Positions 20,318-29,129 of a stretch of 64,000 nucleotides of DNA are shown in pieces. Under the pieces are notes generated by a model. The model did not search any database. It was not told the DNA's origin and saw only the letters and a list, made by a program, of their open reading frames with translations. Origin of the DNA: Oceanisphaera arctica (GTDB lineage: Bacteria; Pseudomonadota; Gammaproteobacteria; Enterobacterales; Aeromonadaceae); contig NZ_MPZM01000013.1 in the NCBI RefSeq assembly GCF_002936955.1, positions 1 to 64,000 on the forward strand. The letters run 5' to 3'. The position numbers and the translations under genes were made by a program. Numbering within the stretch: position 1 is the first letter of the stretch; the number at the start of each line of letters is the position of its first letter.

Positions 20318-20986
20318 TCAGTCCTGCAACTGCAGGCAACGGTGCAGGAAACGGGAGATATCGGCAATTTCGGCGGCGCAGACGCTGTGCTCCATCGGGT
20401 AGCTGTGGTATTCGGGCACAAAGCCCCATTGCTGCAACTGCAGACAGGCCCGTTCGCCCAGCAGCTCCGGCACTACGCCGTCGCGGCTGCCGTGCAGTAT
20501 CTGCACCGGCAGGTACTGGTTGGCGTCATGGCGCTCCAGGCTGTCGGCGGTGGCGAGATAGGTCGACATGGCAATCAGGCCGGCCAGCGGCTCGTGGTAA
20601 CTTAACGCCGCCTCATAGGCCACGGCGCCGCCCTGGGAAAAACCGGCCAGCACGATGCGGCGACTGTCGATGCCCTGGGCTATCTGCTGTTCAATCAGCG
20701 CCTGTATCGCCAGGGCCGAGGCCCGCAACTGCAGCTCATCCACTTCCCGTTCCAGGCTCATGGCCAGAATGTCGTACCAGGCGGGCATCGGCAGGCCGCC
20801 GTTGATGGTCACCGGTATCCGGGGCGCATGGGGAAAAATAAAACGAATGGCGCTGCCTTCGGGCAAGTCCAGCTCAGGCACTATGGGCTCAAAGTCATGG
20901 CCGTCGGCGCCCAGACCATGCAGCCAGATCACACAGGCGTCCGGGGTGGGCCCGGTCTCTTTCACAATAAAATTCAGTGTCGTCAT
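20318..20986 (-). CDS. Carboxylesterase / acyl-protein-thioesterase-like alpha/beta hydrolase
   Basis: A 222-residue cytoplasmic hydrolase of the phospholipase/carboxylesterase family. Features in order: oxyanion-loop motif LHGLGADGHDF (about residue 23), FIFPHAPRIPVTINGG, nucleophile elbow GFSQGG (Ser near residue 116), aspartate in HGSRDGVVP, and catalytic His in PMEHSVCAAE. It likely cleaves short-chain esters or thioesters; natural substrate unknown. Its ATG lies one base from the HutD stop upstream, suggesting co-transcription. Confidence 0.9.
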   Translation of the reverse strand: MTTLNFIVKETGPTPDACVIWLHGLGADGHDFEPIVPELDLPEGSAIRFIFPHAPRIPVTINGGLPMPAWYDILAMSLEREVDELQLRASALAIQALIEQQIAQGIDSRRIVLAGFSQGGAVAYEAALSYHEPLAGLIAMSTYLATADSLERHDANQYLPVQILHGSRDGVVPELLGERACLQLQQWGFVPEYHSYPMEHSVCAAEIADISRFLHRCLQLQD

Positions 20987-20987
20987 C

Positions 20988-21545
20988 TCAGACTCCGTTC
21001 AAAGGGTAAAGGGTGATATCGACCAGGGTGGCACCCTGCTCGTCGGCGGCCAGATCCAGGCTGTCGCCGGGTGCCAGTACCCACAACTCGGGCTCGGCAT
21101 TCAGCCCCGTAGAGTGACGATACAAGAGCCTCGGGGTCAGGCTGTGACAACGATAAATCTGCCCCGGCGCCAGCTCATGTACCTGCAGCCCGGCCCGGCC
21201 CCAGCGCCGGTCGGTCATGATATTGAAGTCCAGACATTCGCCGCCCAGCAATGTGCACTCCACCGCCTCTTCGCCGGAAAAGGCCAACGGCACGAAGGGA
21301 GTATCCAGCGTTTGTGTCGAGCCGTTCATGTTCAGCTCGAAGCCGGCGCCGTCCACCAGCATCAGAATGCGATCGATGCCGGGAAAGAAAGAGAAGGGGC
21401 CGCTTTGCCCCACCCGGGCCATCGACACCCGCAGGCCGAAATCGGTGCCCTGCTCGCCGGGCAGCCGATACAGCTCCCGGGTGACGCCGCCGCCGTTTTT
21501 CCAGGGCATGTCGATAAAATCGGCCGGTCCCAGTCGTATTGCCAT
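20988..21545 (-). CDS. HutD/Ves family cupin protein
   Basis: A 185-residue bicupin-like protein. The N-terminal motif MPWKNGGGVTRELYRLP and the following FGLRVSMARVGQSGPFS are hallmarks of HutD/Ves (DUF886). HutD is associated with histidine utilisation and Ves with a cold-environmental stress response; no hut genes are present here, so Ves-like is equally possible. Followed by the esterase gene. Confidence 0.87.
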   Translation of the reverse strand: MAIRLGPADFIDMPWKNGGGVTRELYRLPGEQGTDFGLRVSMARVGQSGPFSFFPGIDRILMLVDGAGFELNMNGSTQTLDTPFVPLAFSGEEAVECTLLGGECLDFNIMTDRRWGRAGLQVHELAPGQIYRCHSLTPRLLYRHSTGLNAEPELWVLAPGDSLDLAADEQGATLVDITLYPLNGV

Positions 21546-21603
21546 CGCTTTGTTGCTCCGAGTCGAGGGTGATAAAAAGAAGGGATCTTAGGGTCTGTTG
21601 ATC

Positions 21604-22386
21604 TTAGGTCGGGGCTACCTGCAACCGATTTCGCCCATTCTGTTTGGCCTGGATAAGCGCAGCGTCGGCACGGTTGATGGTGAGTTCGACGCTTTCATCG
21701 GGCCGATAGATGGCCAGTCCTGCACTGATACTGAGCTGAACCTGCTCATCCTTCTCCAGTCGCAACGCCCGTACCGCCTGCATGACTCGATCCACTATAT
21801 GGGTGGCCAGCTCCAGTCCGGTTTCCGGCAACAGCAGCATGAATTCCTCACCGCCCCAGCGGGCACAGAGATCGTAGCCTCGCAGTTGACGAGAAATAGC
21901 ATCGGCCATCATGCACAACGCCCTGTCCCCCGTATCATGGCCAAAGGCATCGTTGATACGTTTGAAATTATCCGCATCCAGCATCACCAGGCTGAACGGC
22001 TCTCGCCCTCGGCGATACCGCTCCAGCTCTTCGCTCAGTCGTTCCATCAACAAGCGTCGATTGGCCAGCCCGGTCAGCGGGTCTCGCAACGCCGCCTGTT
22101 TAAGCTGTTCATTCAGTTCCAGCATGCTGCGCTGGTAACGGTCGGAGATGCGGGTAATTTTTTCCAGTCGCCGCAATTGCCTGTCGTACTTATTCAGCAG
22201 GTCATGAGTCTGGGAGCGCGCCATGTCGTAGCTGCAGTCGGAAATGCGCAGCAATCGCTCCAGTCGGCCACGCTGCTCTCTGTCTCGCGCCAGCAGCATT
22301 TGAAGGGCCGGAAGCAGCGGGTTATCCCTGTGTTCGGGATCCGCCAGCAGCTGATCCAGCTCCTTATCGGTCAGTTGATTAGTCAT
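21604..22386 (-). CDS. siaD: Diguanylate cyclase SiaD
   Basis: A 260-residue cytoplasmic enzyme that makes c-di-GMP from two GTP. The N-terminal 95 residues are helical. The GGDEF domain begins at DPLTGLANRRLL, with an intact GGEEF motif near residue 178 and inhibitory I-site RGYD five residues earlier. It is the last gene of siaABCD, overlapping siaC by eight bases. In Pseudomonas aeruginosa SiaC binds SiaD and stimulates it; conservation of the whole operon suggests the same here. Confidence 0.92.
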   Translation of the reverse strand: MTNQLTDKELDQLLADPEHRDNPLLPALQMLLARDREQRGRLERLLRISDCSYDMARSQTHDLLNKYDRQLRRLEKITRISDRYQRSMLELNEQLKQAALRDPLTGLANRRLLMERLSEELERYRRGREPFSLVMLDADNFKRINDAFGHDTGDRALCMMADAISRQLRGYDLCARWGGEEFMLLLPETGLELATHIVDRVMQAVRALRLEKDEQVQLSISAGLAIYRPDESVELTINRADAALIQAKQNGRNRLQVAPT

Positions 22387-22756
22387 GAGGCAGAATATCG
22401 AAGGGGAAAGAACAGTCTTCCTTGAACTCCTCGGCCAGCTCCACTACCCGCTCGTTGTCCGGGTCATAGTACCAGCGCACGCTGACGGCACGCTTTTGCG
22501 CAAAAGCCGCTTCCAGCAGATCGAAGATGTCCATCATCGCCTTGACGCTGCTGGTGTTCATGTAAATCAGGCGCAGATCCAGTTGCAGCGGAGTCACCGA
22601 GTGTTGCAGAAACTGTTCGACCCATTCGATGACTTCCCCAAAAAACTCGAACGAGTTTTCCGGGTAGGAGTCACCCTGCATTGTCATCACGCCACTGTCC
22701 GGATTGCAGAGAATGGTGGGAGTAGACTGGCTACCCGTAATGTTTAATGATTTCAT
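22379..22756 (-). CDS. siaC: SiaC, phospho-switch activator of SiaD (DUF1987)
   Basis: A protein of about 125 residues with the SiaC signature GDSYPENSFEFFGEVIEWVE, LDLRLIYMNTSSVKAMMDIF, and ELAEEFKEDCSFPF. Thr/Ser of NTSS matches the site phosphorylated by SiaB and dephosphorylated by SiaA in P. aeruginosa; unphosphorylated SiaC activates SiaD. ATG at 22756 aligns with the Pseudomonas N-terminus and has GGAAG upstream. ATG at 22780 overlaps the siaB stop as ATGA and would add eight residues, so both starts are possible. Confidence 0.9.
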   Translation of the reverse strand: MKSLNITGSQSTPTILCNPDSGVMTMQGDSYPENSFEFFGEVIEWVEQFLQHSVTPLQLDLRLIYMNTSSVKAMMDIFDLLEAAFAQKRAVSVRWYYDPDNERVVELAEEFKEDCSFPFDILPHD

Positions 22757-22776
22757 GGCCACTTCCGCTTTTATAT

Positions 22777-23319
22777 TCATATTACCGCCAACAGACTGAA
22801 AAAACCCCGGCCATCACCGGTCTCTGCCAGCTTGGCCGTCATCGGCCGAGATGACTTGCGTGCCACATCGATCAGGCCCAGCCCGGCACCGGAACTGTTG
22901 TTATTCGAGCGAGGCTGGCGCAACTGGGCTTTATAGGCCGCCTTCAACTCGGCCTTGTCCATGCCGGACAGCTGCTCGATGCGGTGACACAGTGCCTGAC
23001 CGTCGGTCAGCTCCACCTGATTACCGGCCAGCACCAGATAATGACCTTCATCGCTACGTGCCACCAACACGGTAGCCGAGCCTTCAGTATCGCTGTATCC
23101 CATGCCCACGGCATAGTGGCGAATATTCTGGGTCAGCTCGATATAGACTCCGAACACATCCATGGCCGCAGCGGGCAGCGCTTTTTCCGCCTGCAGATAG
23201 TTTTTCAGGGCATTGCCTATTTCTTCAATCAGACTACGGGATATAGGCCCGTTGAAGCAGAGCAGTATCTGATTCTGATTAAACTGTTCTCTGATCGACA
23301 GCAGATCAATGGATAGCAT
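22777..23319 (-). CDS. siaB: SiaB family protein kinase
   Basis: A 180-residue protein matching SiaB, the unusual kinase that phosphorylates SiaC. The region LTQNIRHYAVGMGY (about residue 69) resembles the helix around the ATP site, and SGAGLGLIDVARKS near residue 148 is the glycine-rich G box of a GHKL-type fold. ATG at 23319 has AAGGA seven bases ahead and lies ten bases after the siaA stop, so the longer frame to 23346 is not used. SiaA reverses its action. Confidence 0.9.
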   Translation of the reverse strand: MLSIDLLSIREQFNQNQILLCFNGPISRSLIEEIGNALKNYLQAEKALPAAAMDVFGVYIELTQNIRHYAVGMGYSDTEGSATVLVARSDEGHYLVLAGNQVELTDGQALCHRIEQLSGMDKAELKAAYKAQLRQPRSNNNSSGAGLGLIDVARKSSRPMTAKLAETGDGRGFFSLLAVI

Positions 23320-23329
23320 TGCAATATCC

Positions 23330-25333
23330 TTATTTAAGCGTATCAACTTTAAACGCGAGCAGGGTCATGTCATCCCTCTGCGGATGCGCACCTCGATAGT
23401 CATCCAATGCCTGTCCGAGCGCCTTGGCTTGCTCGTTCAAAGGCAGTCTGGCATGGGTTTTCAATAGTTCACGAAAGTGGCTACTGCCCAGACCAAACCC
23501 TTTTTTACCTCCGGCCTGATCGAGGTATCCGTCCGTGGCCAGGTAATAAATATGGTCGTGCTGCAGGTTGATAGCACTATCTTCAAAATGTGCATCTCGG
23601 CGATCCATCAGGGTTCGTCGGTTGCCCTTGAGCTCTTCCACGTATTCACCGTCGCTGTGATAAAGCGACATCTTGGCACCGGAAAAAATCAGCTGCTGCC
23701 GCTCCGGTATTATACTGGCCAGGCCCACGTCCATGCTGGTCGCCAGTCCGCGGGGTAACTCGCAGTCCTGCAACATGCCCCTCAGAATTTTGTCGGTCAG
23801 CTGCAGTATCGCCGCCGGTGAGTCTATCCCCTGCTCGCGGATGGCATGATCCAGCGCCGCCCGCGCCAGCATGGTCATCAGCGCGCCCGCTACCCCATGA
23901 CCGGCGCAATCCACCACGCCCACCAGAAACCGCCCTCGCTCACCGGGATGAAAGATATAGAAGTCGCCGCCGACCACGTCCCGCGGATGCCAGAGCACGA
24001 AGTGATGTTCACCCAGCACCTGGGTCATCTGCTGATCCGGCAAGATGGCCCGCTGGATCAGGCTGGCATAATCGATGGAGTCGTTAATCTGCTGATGCGC
24101 CAGGCGCATTTTCTGATTAGCCTCTTGCAGCTCATGGGTGCGACTGCGCACCTTTTGTTCCAGCTCTTCGGTATGAGCTCTTACCTTGTTGGCCATCACA
24201 CCGAAGGCGGCACTGAGATCACCGATTTCATCGCCTGACGATGGCGGCAGAGACACGTCGTAATTCCCCCGTGCGATGGCGGTGGCCGAGCCCTGTAACC
24301 GACTCAGGGGAGACAACAATAGCCTTTCTACCGCATAGGCCAGCGCTAACAACAACGCCGCCAGCATCAACACTAACGCCAGCAGGGCGCTATTGAGCCA
24401 GGCTCCTTCCAGCACATGGGCCGCACCGGGATCAACGGCGGTCACCACATACCAGCCAAGCTCGGGAATAAAGCTGAGCGCCAACAGCTGGCGATGATCG
24501 GCGAGGGTAAACCAATCGACGCTTACCTGCCCGGGCGTCGCCCTGACTTGCGCCATCAGCTCTTGTAATCGCAATTTCTCCGTGCCAGGCAACCGTGCCA
24601 GCAAGGTATGTTGCTCGAAATCGGCCCCTGTGGCAGAGCCAATGGCGATATCATCTATATTGGGATGGGCCTGAAAAGCGCCTTGCTCATCGATGATCAT
24701 CGGCGTTACGCCTATCTCGTCGGTCGCAATAAAAGCATCAATAAAGCCGGTCAGGTCGATACCGGTACCGGCCAGCCCAAGCACCTGGCCCTGATCTTCA
24801 ATCAACACGTTCAGCCACACCCGCGTGGTTCTCAGGCGGGTATCCCGGTTGACGTTGATGTTGAGCTTGTCGCCACTGGCCAGCACATTGAAAAACCAGC
24901 GATCGTCAGGATTGTCGAGAGAGAGGTAATATTTCGGCTCGCCGCTGAAAGGGGTATCGGAATCACGATAATAATAGGCGCCCGACTCGGCACTGGTCAC
25001 AAAAAAAGAATGACTGCTGAAGTCTTCTATAAAGCCTTCGCTCTCGCGAAACAGCAACGCCTTGTCTTGCTCCTCGTCTTCATTCTGCAACCATTGCTGC
25101 ATCAATACCGAGTCGGCAAAACGCCGGGCCAGTGCCAGATCCCGAGACAAGGGCACCAGAATATTCTGCCGGTTAAGCTGCGTAAAATTACGGGCATACG
25201 CTTTACCAAAGTGCTCCTGCACCCCGGACATCAGATGCCAGCCAATGCCGCCGGCCGGAATAAAGGCCAACAGGCAGGCGATCAACAGCGCCCATATTGA
25301 TTTAGCTCGCAGTCCCCTGCCCCAAATGGCCAT
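23330..25333 (-). CDS. siaA: SiaA, membrane PP2C-type phosphatase sensor
   Basis: A 667-residue protein. TM1 lies at about 14-33, an extracytoplasmic Cache-like sensor domain at 35-305, TM2 at about 311-333 and HAMP to about 390. A coiled coil follows to about 425, then a PP2C/SpoIIE phosphatase domain (RDVVGGDFYIF, VVDCAGHGVAGALMTMLA, ATDGYLDQ, RDDMTLLAFKV) to the end. Metal-binding aspartates are present. In Pseudomonas it dephosphorylates SiaC in response to a surface or carbon signal, switching on c-di-GMP synthesis and aggregation. First gene of the operon; the length matches the Pseudomonas protein as I recall it. Confidence 0.92.
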   Translation of the reverse strand: MAIWGRGLRAKSIWALLIACLLAFIPAGGIGWHLMSGVQEHFGKAYARNFTQLNRQNILVPLSRDLALARRFADSVLMQQWLQNEDEEQDKALLFRESEGFIEDFSSHSFFVTSAESGAYYYRDSDTPFSGEPKYYLSLDNPDDRWFFNVLASGDKLNINVNRDTRLRTTRVWLNVLIEDQGQVLGLAGTGIDLTGFIDAFIATDEIGVTPMIIDEQGAFQAHPNIDDIAIGSATGADFEQHTLLARLPGTEKLRLQELMAQVRATPGQVSVDWFTLADHRQLLALSFIPELGWYVVTAVDPGAAHVLEGAWLNSALLALVLMLAALLLALAYAVERLLLSPLSRLQGSATAIARGNYDVSLPPSSGDEIGDLSAAFGVMANKVRAHTEELEQKVRSRTHELQEANQKMRLAHQQINDSIDYASLIQRAILPDQQMTQVLGEHHFVLWHPRDVVGGDFYIFHPGERGRFLVGVVDCAGHGVAGALMTMLARAALDHAIREQGIDSPAAILQLTDKILRGMLQDCELPRGLATSMDVGLASIIPERQQLIFSGAKMSLYHSDGEYVEELKGNRRTLMDRRDAHFEDSAINLQHDHIYYLATDGYLDQAGGKKGFGLGSSHFRELLKTHARLPLNEQAKALGQALDDYRGAHPQRDDMTLLAFKVDTLK

Positions 25334-25519
25334 CAGCGCCTTTTATCCTTATATCGCTCTTACTTACTCGAAGCCGTTATTGTTGACGCAACAACATCAA
25401 AACTCAATCCAATATCCGGAAAAAGCCTGCAAGCTGTGCCTGATTGTTTATTGTCGAGATAAGGTAACGTTATGGATCTGAAGAAAGGAGGAATAGAAAC
25501 AGAGGGTATAATACGACAG

Positions 25520-25544
25520 GAAAACTGCCGCCGGGGGCGGCAGT
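25520..25544 (-). terminator. Terminator after ribBA
   Basis: Hairpin ACTGCCGCC/GGCGGCAGT at 25524-25544. On the minus strand it is followed by TTTTCC. It lies 14 bases beyond the ribBA stop and closes the nrdR-rib unit, which supports ribH being a separate transcription unit here. Confidence 0.8.
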
Positions 25545-25557
25545 CTATACACGGTGA

Positions 25558-26667
25558 TCAGTCGATGATGTAGTCGACCACTTCCAGGCCGAAGCCGGAC
25601 AACGCATGGTAGCGCTTGGGTGAGCTGAGCAGCTTCATCTTGCCGACACCCATGGCCTGCAGTATCTGCGAGCCGACGCCGACCCGGCGGGAAGTACCCT
25701 GGCGCTTGGCGCCTTCCGGCCGCTCGCCGCGATCCACCGCCTCGAACTGGCGCACCAGCGACAGCAGGTGATCCGGCGTTTCTTCCCGGCCGAGGATCAC
25801 CAGCACGCCGCCTTCATCGGCGATGCGCGCCATCGACTTGCCCAGAGGCCAGGTGCGCGACGAGTGACGATCGGTCATCAGCACATCGGTGAACATGTCG
25901 TGAATGTGCACCCGTACCAACGCCGGTACCTCGGGCTTGATTTCGCCCTTTCTCAGCGCGAAATGCACCTGGTTGTCGATGGTGTCGCGAAAGGTCACCA
26001 GCTCGAAATCGCCGTATTCGGTGGGCAGGTTGCAGCGCGCCACCTGCTCGATGGTGGTTTCGTTCTGGTTACGATATTCGATCAGATCGGCGATGGTGCC
26101 GAGCTTGATGCCGTGCTGTTCGGCAAAGACTTCCAAATCCGGACGACGGGCCATGGTGCCGTCTTCGTTGAGGATCTCGACGATCACCGACGAAGCCTCA
26201 AGACCCGCCAGTCGGGCCAGATCACAACCCGCTTCGGTATGGCCGGCGCGGGTCAGCACGCCACCGTTTTGGGCCTTGAGCGGGAAAATATGCCCCGGCT
26301 GCACCAGATCGGACGGTTTGGCTTCCTTGGCCACGGCGGTCTGCACCGTATGGGCGCGATCGGCGGCGGAAATACCGGTGGTTACCCCTTCTGCGGCTTC
26401 GATCGACACGGTGAAGGCGGTGGAGAACTGCTCTGTGTTGCGGCTGACCATCTGGGGAATATCCAGCTGGCGGCAACGGGCTTCGGTCAGGGTCAGGCAA
26501 ATCAACCCCCGGCCATACTTGGCCATGAAGTTGATGTCTTCCGGGCGCACATGCGCGGAGGCCATGATCAAGTCACCTTCGTTTTCCCGGTCTTCGTCAT
26601 CCATCAGAATGACCATTTTGCCCTGACGGATATCGTCGATGATTTCCTGGGTACTGCTTAAAGCCAT
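25558..26667 (-). CDS. ribBA: 3,4-dihydroxy-2-butanone 4-phosphate synthase with degenerate GTP cyclohydrolase II domain
   Basis: A 369-residue two-domain protein. The N-terminal RibB domain (1-205) is intact: [41 protein letters not shown]. It converts ribulose 5-phosphate to the four-carbon riboflavin precursor. The C-terminal half is RibA-like in length but lacks the zinc-binding cysteines and the RQEGRGIGL-type catalytic loop; the equivalent stretch reads [12 protein letters not shown] and [10 protein letters not shown]. It should therefore not hydrolyse GTP, and a separate ribA is expected elsewhere. Such RibBX-type proteins occur in other proteobacteria. Its start lies 30 bases after ribE. 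Confidence 0.93.
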   Translation of the reverse strand: MALSSTQEIIDDIRQGKMVILMDDEDRENEGDLIMASAHVRPEDINFMAKYGRGLICLTLTEARCRQLDIPQMVSRNTEQFSTAFTVSIEAAEGVTTGISAADRAHTVQTAVAKEAKPSDLVQPGHIFPLKAQNGGVLTRAGHTEAGCDLARLAGLEASSVIVEILNEDGTMARRPDLEVFAEQHGIKLGTIADLIEYRNQNETTIEQVARCNLPTEYGDFELVTFRDTIDNQVHFALRKGEIKPEVPALVRVHIHDMFTDVLMTDRHSSRTWPLGKSMARIADEGGVLVILGREETPDHLLSLVRQFEAVDRGERPEGAKRQGTSRRVGVGSQILQAMGVGKMKLLSSPKRYHALSGFGLEVVDYIID

Positions 26668-26697
26668 GGGGTTCTCCCTTGTTATCTAACGAGACCG

Positions 26698-27351
26698 CTA
26701 TTTCACAAAACCGCTGGCGGCCAGGGTCGCCAGCGTCAGTCCGCCCTGTTGAGGCTCGGACGCAGCGGTCAGCAGGCGTTCAAGATAGCGGGCAATAATA
26801 TCCACCTCAAGATTTACCTGGCGGCCGGGCCGCCAGTCGTCGAGGGTGGTTTCCTGTAATGTATGGGGCACCAGGGTCAGTTTAAAGGCCGCGCCGTCCA
26901 CATCGTTCACCGTGAGGCTGATGCCGTCCACGGTAATGGAGCCCTTTTCGGCGATATAACGAGCCAATTCGGCTGGCGCCTCGACCCACAGCTCGATGCT
27001 TTTACCGAGTTGGGTGCGGCGGCGGATATGCCCCACCCCGTCCACATGGCCGGACACCATATGTCCGCCCAGCCGGCCGGTGGCCAGCAGGGCTTTTTCC
27101 AGATTGACCGCCTGCCCGCTGCGATAGCTGGCAAAGCCGGTGCGATCTATGGTTTCGCCGGACACATCCGCACAGTAGTAATCCGCGCCCAGCTCGGTCA
27201 CGGTCAGGCAGACGCCGTTGGTGGCAATGGAGTCGCCAAGCTTCACGTCCGACAAGTCCAGCCGGGGGCAGAGAATGCGGATCACCGACTCATTACCCTG
27301 GCGGCAAATATCGGCCAGTACGCCTGTGGCTTCCACTATTCCGGTAAACAT
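26698..27351 (-). CDS. ribE: Riboflavin synthase, alpha subunit
   Basis: A 217-residue enzyme that dismutates two lumazines to riboflavin. It has two lumazine-binding barrels: MFTGIVEATG, IATNGVCLTV and GGHMVSGHVDGVG in the first, ITVDGISLTVN and HTLQETTL in the second. The start codon overlaps the ribD stop by one base (TGATG). Called ribC in some genomes. No FMN riboswitch was seen upstream. Confidence 0.94.
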   Translation of the reverse strand: MFTGIVEATGVLADICRQGNESVIRILCPRLDLSDVKLGDSIATNGVCLTVTELGADYYCADVSGETIDRTGFASYRSGQAVNLEKALLATGRLGGHMVSGHVDGVGHIRRRTQLGKSIELWVEAPAELARYIAEKGSITVDGISLTVNDVDGAAFKLTLVPHTLQETTLDDWRPGRQVNLEVDIIARYLERLLTAASEPQQGGLTLATLAASGFVK

Positions 27352-28466
27352 CAGTTTTTTACCCTTGCAGTCAATTTAAGATCGGTGCCGACCCGACGGC
27401 AGTCGCGCCACTCCAGTTGCGGTATCTGGTCCATGGCGGTCAGCTCAGGCAAGTCGAACAAGCCGCGGGCGGCTTCGCCCATCAGCTTGGGCGCCTGATA
27501 CAGCACCAGTTCGTCGACCAGCGCCGCTCTCATCAGGGCGCCACAGAGGCGAGCCCCCGCCTCGACCCACAGATGGTTTATCTGGCGACGACCCAGCTCG
27601 GCCAGCAACAGCGGCAGGTCGAGCCGGCCATTGTCTGCCAGCGGCAGCACGCATTCTTCCACCTGTTCGCCGAAATCGCCGCTTGCCCGGCCGCGCAGCA
27701 ACAATATCGTGCCGGGCAGGCCGAACAGTTTCAGACCCGGATGCAGCCGATTGCGGGTGTCGATAATGACCCGCAGCGGCTGGCGCAGCCGGCTTTGTTC
27801 ATATTCTGTTTGTACCGACTCGGGCAGCTCACCCCAGCGCACATTGAGGCTGGCATCGTCGGCCAGTACCGTATCGGCACCAGAGAGGATGGCGCAACTC
27901 AGGGCGCGGTGGCGTTGCACGTCGCGGCGGGCGGCGGGGCCGGTAATCCACTTGCTCTCGCCGTTGGCCAGGGCGGTGCGACCGTCCAGGCTGGCGGCCA
28001 GCTTGACGGTAACAAACGGCAGACCGGTGCGCATACGATGCATGAAGCCGGTATTGACGGCCTCGGCCGCCTCACTCATTAAGCCAGCGTCGGCTTTGAT
28101 GCCGGCATCAGTCAGCATGGCCAGGCCACGCCCTGCCACCCGGGGGTTCGGGTCCACCGAGGCTGCCACTACTCTGGCCACACCGGCGTCGATCAGTCCC
28201 TGGGCACAGGGGGGCGTACGACCATGATGGGAGCAGGGTTCGAGCGTCACATAGGCGGTTGCGCCCTTGGCTGCCTCGCCTGCCTGACGCAGGGCAAAGA
28301 CCTCGGCGTGGGGGCCGCCGGCCTGCTGGTGATAGCCTTCGCCCACCAGGGTGCCGTTATGCACTATGACACAGCCCACCGAGGGGTTGGGGCTGGTGGT
28401 AAAACGCCCAAGCCGAGCCAGTTCAAGCGCCCTGGCCATCCAGCGCGCATCGTCGGAATTAAACAC
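27351..28466 (-). CDS. ribD: Bifunctional riboflavin deaminase/reductase
   Basis: A 371-residue enzyme for the second and third steps of riboflavin synthesis. The deaminase domain carries the zinc motif PHAEVFAL and LEPCSHHGRTPPCAQ (about residues 52-90). The reductase domain begins near FVTVKLAASLDGRTA (about 155), with the NADPH-site region LSGADTVLADD. It starts one base after the nrdR stop and overlaps ribE, so all are one transcript. Confidence 0.94.
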   Translation of the reverse strand: MFNSDDARWMARALELARLGRFTTSPNPSVGCVIVHNGTLVGEGYHQQAGGPHAEVFALRQAGEAAKGATAYVTLEPCSHHGRTPPCAQGLIDAGVARVVAASVDPNPRVAGRGLAMLTDAGIKADAGLMSEAAEAVNTGFMHRMRTGLPFVTVKLAASLDGRTALANGESKWITGPAARRDVQRHRALSCAILSGADTVLADDASLNVRWGELPESVQTEYEQSRLRQPLRVIIDTRNRLHPGLKLFGLPGTILLLRGRASGDFGEQVEECVLPLADNGRLDLPLLLAELGRRQINHLWVEAGARLCGALMRAALVDELVLYQAPKLMGEAARGLFDLPELTAMDQIPQLEWRDCRRVGTDLKLTARVKN

Positions 28467-28916
28467 TCATTGCTCCAGTCGGGCTATTTCTTCGCCGAAT
28501 TGGCGCAAGTCTTCAAAACAGCGATAAACGGAGGCAAAACGGATATAGGCGACCTTGTCGAGCTGCTTCAGCTCTTCCATCACCAGGTTGCCGATATGTT
28601 CGGATTTGACTTCCCGCTCACCGGTGGCGCGCAGCTGAGACATGATGCGGCTAACCGCCTGCTCGATAGACTCGGTACTGACCGGGCGTTTTTCCAGTGC
28701 CCGCTGCATGCCGGCTTCCAGCTTGTCTTCGTTGAAGGGCTCGCGAATACCGGTGGTCTTGATCACCCGCGGCATCACCAGCTCGGCGCTCTCGAAGGTG
28801 GTGAAGCGCTCTTTGCAGGCGTTGCATTCCCGCCGGCGGCGCACCTGCAATCCTTCCCCGACCAGACGAGAGTCGATGACCTTGGTTTCGGTTGCGAGAC
28901 AGAAGGGACAGTGCAT
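28467..28916 (-). CDS. nrdR: Transcriptional repressor NrdR
   Basis: A 149-residue regulator of ribonucleotide reductase operons. A zinc ribbon (CPFC near residue 3, CNAC near 31) is followed by an ATP-cone ([20 protein letters not shown]). Full length and normal. First gene of the nrdR-ribD-ribE-ribBA unit, as in other gammaproteobacteria. The gap upstream, toward glyA, holds the G-rich hairpin. Confidence 0.95.
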   Translation of the reverse strand: MHCPFCLATETKVIDSRLVGEGLQVRRRRECNACKERFTTFESAELVMPRVIKTTGIREPFNEDKLEAGMQRALEKRPVSTESIEQAVSRIMSQLRATGEREVKSEHIGNLVMEELKQLDKVAYIRFASVYRCFEDLRQFGEEIARLEQ

Positions 28917-29000
28917 AGCGCCTCCGTGGGCTAAATTCGGCTGTTAGTGTAAATAAGCAGGCTACAGATTGCCAGAATGAAACACAGTTGTAAGCGTGAA

Positions 29001-29125
29001 TATCGGGATTGGGGAATAGGGAATGGGGAATGGGGAATGGGGAATAGGGATAAAAAAAGGGACCGGGAACACAAGTCCCCGATCCCTAATCCCTAATCCC
29101 TAATCCCTAATCCCTAATCCCGATA
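29001..29125. repeat. G-rich heptamer inverted repeat between glyA and nrdR
   Basis: The left arm (29001-29051) consists of GGGGAAT/GGGAATA units on the plus strand. The right arm (29081-29125) has five CCCTAAT units, i.e. GGGATTA on the minus strand. The outer ten bases, TATCGGGATT and AATCCCGATA, are exactly complementary. The centre holds GGGAC/GTCCC-type pairing and a T-run on the minus strand. It probably ends or attenuates glyA transcription. Each arm has at least four G-triplets, so G-quadruplex formation is possible on either strand. Confidence 0.75.
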
Positions 29126-29129
29126 CGTG

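Noticed and set aside
12723-25557. Classic genomic island between ribH and ribBA
   Set aside because: No integrase, tRNA, attachment repeats or obvious base-composition jump. The genes look like ordinary chromosomal genes, so only an operon split is claimed.
25334-28916. FMN riboswitch for the riboflavin genes
   Set aside because: Looked for the RFN conserved blocks before nrdR, ribD, ribE and ribBA; gaps are 0-30 bases and no such blocks occur.
29001-29125. CRISPR-like or telomere-like array
   Set aside because: Units are seven bases with no spacers, arranged as two complementary arms. It is a simple-sequence hairpin.
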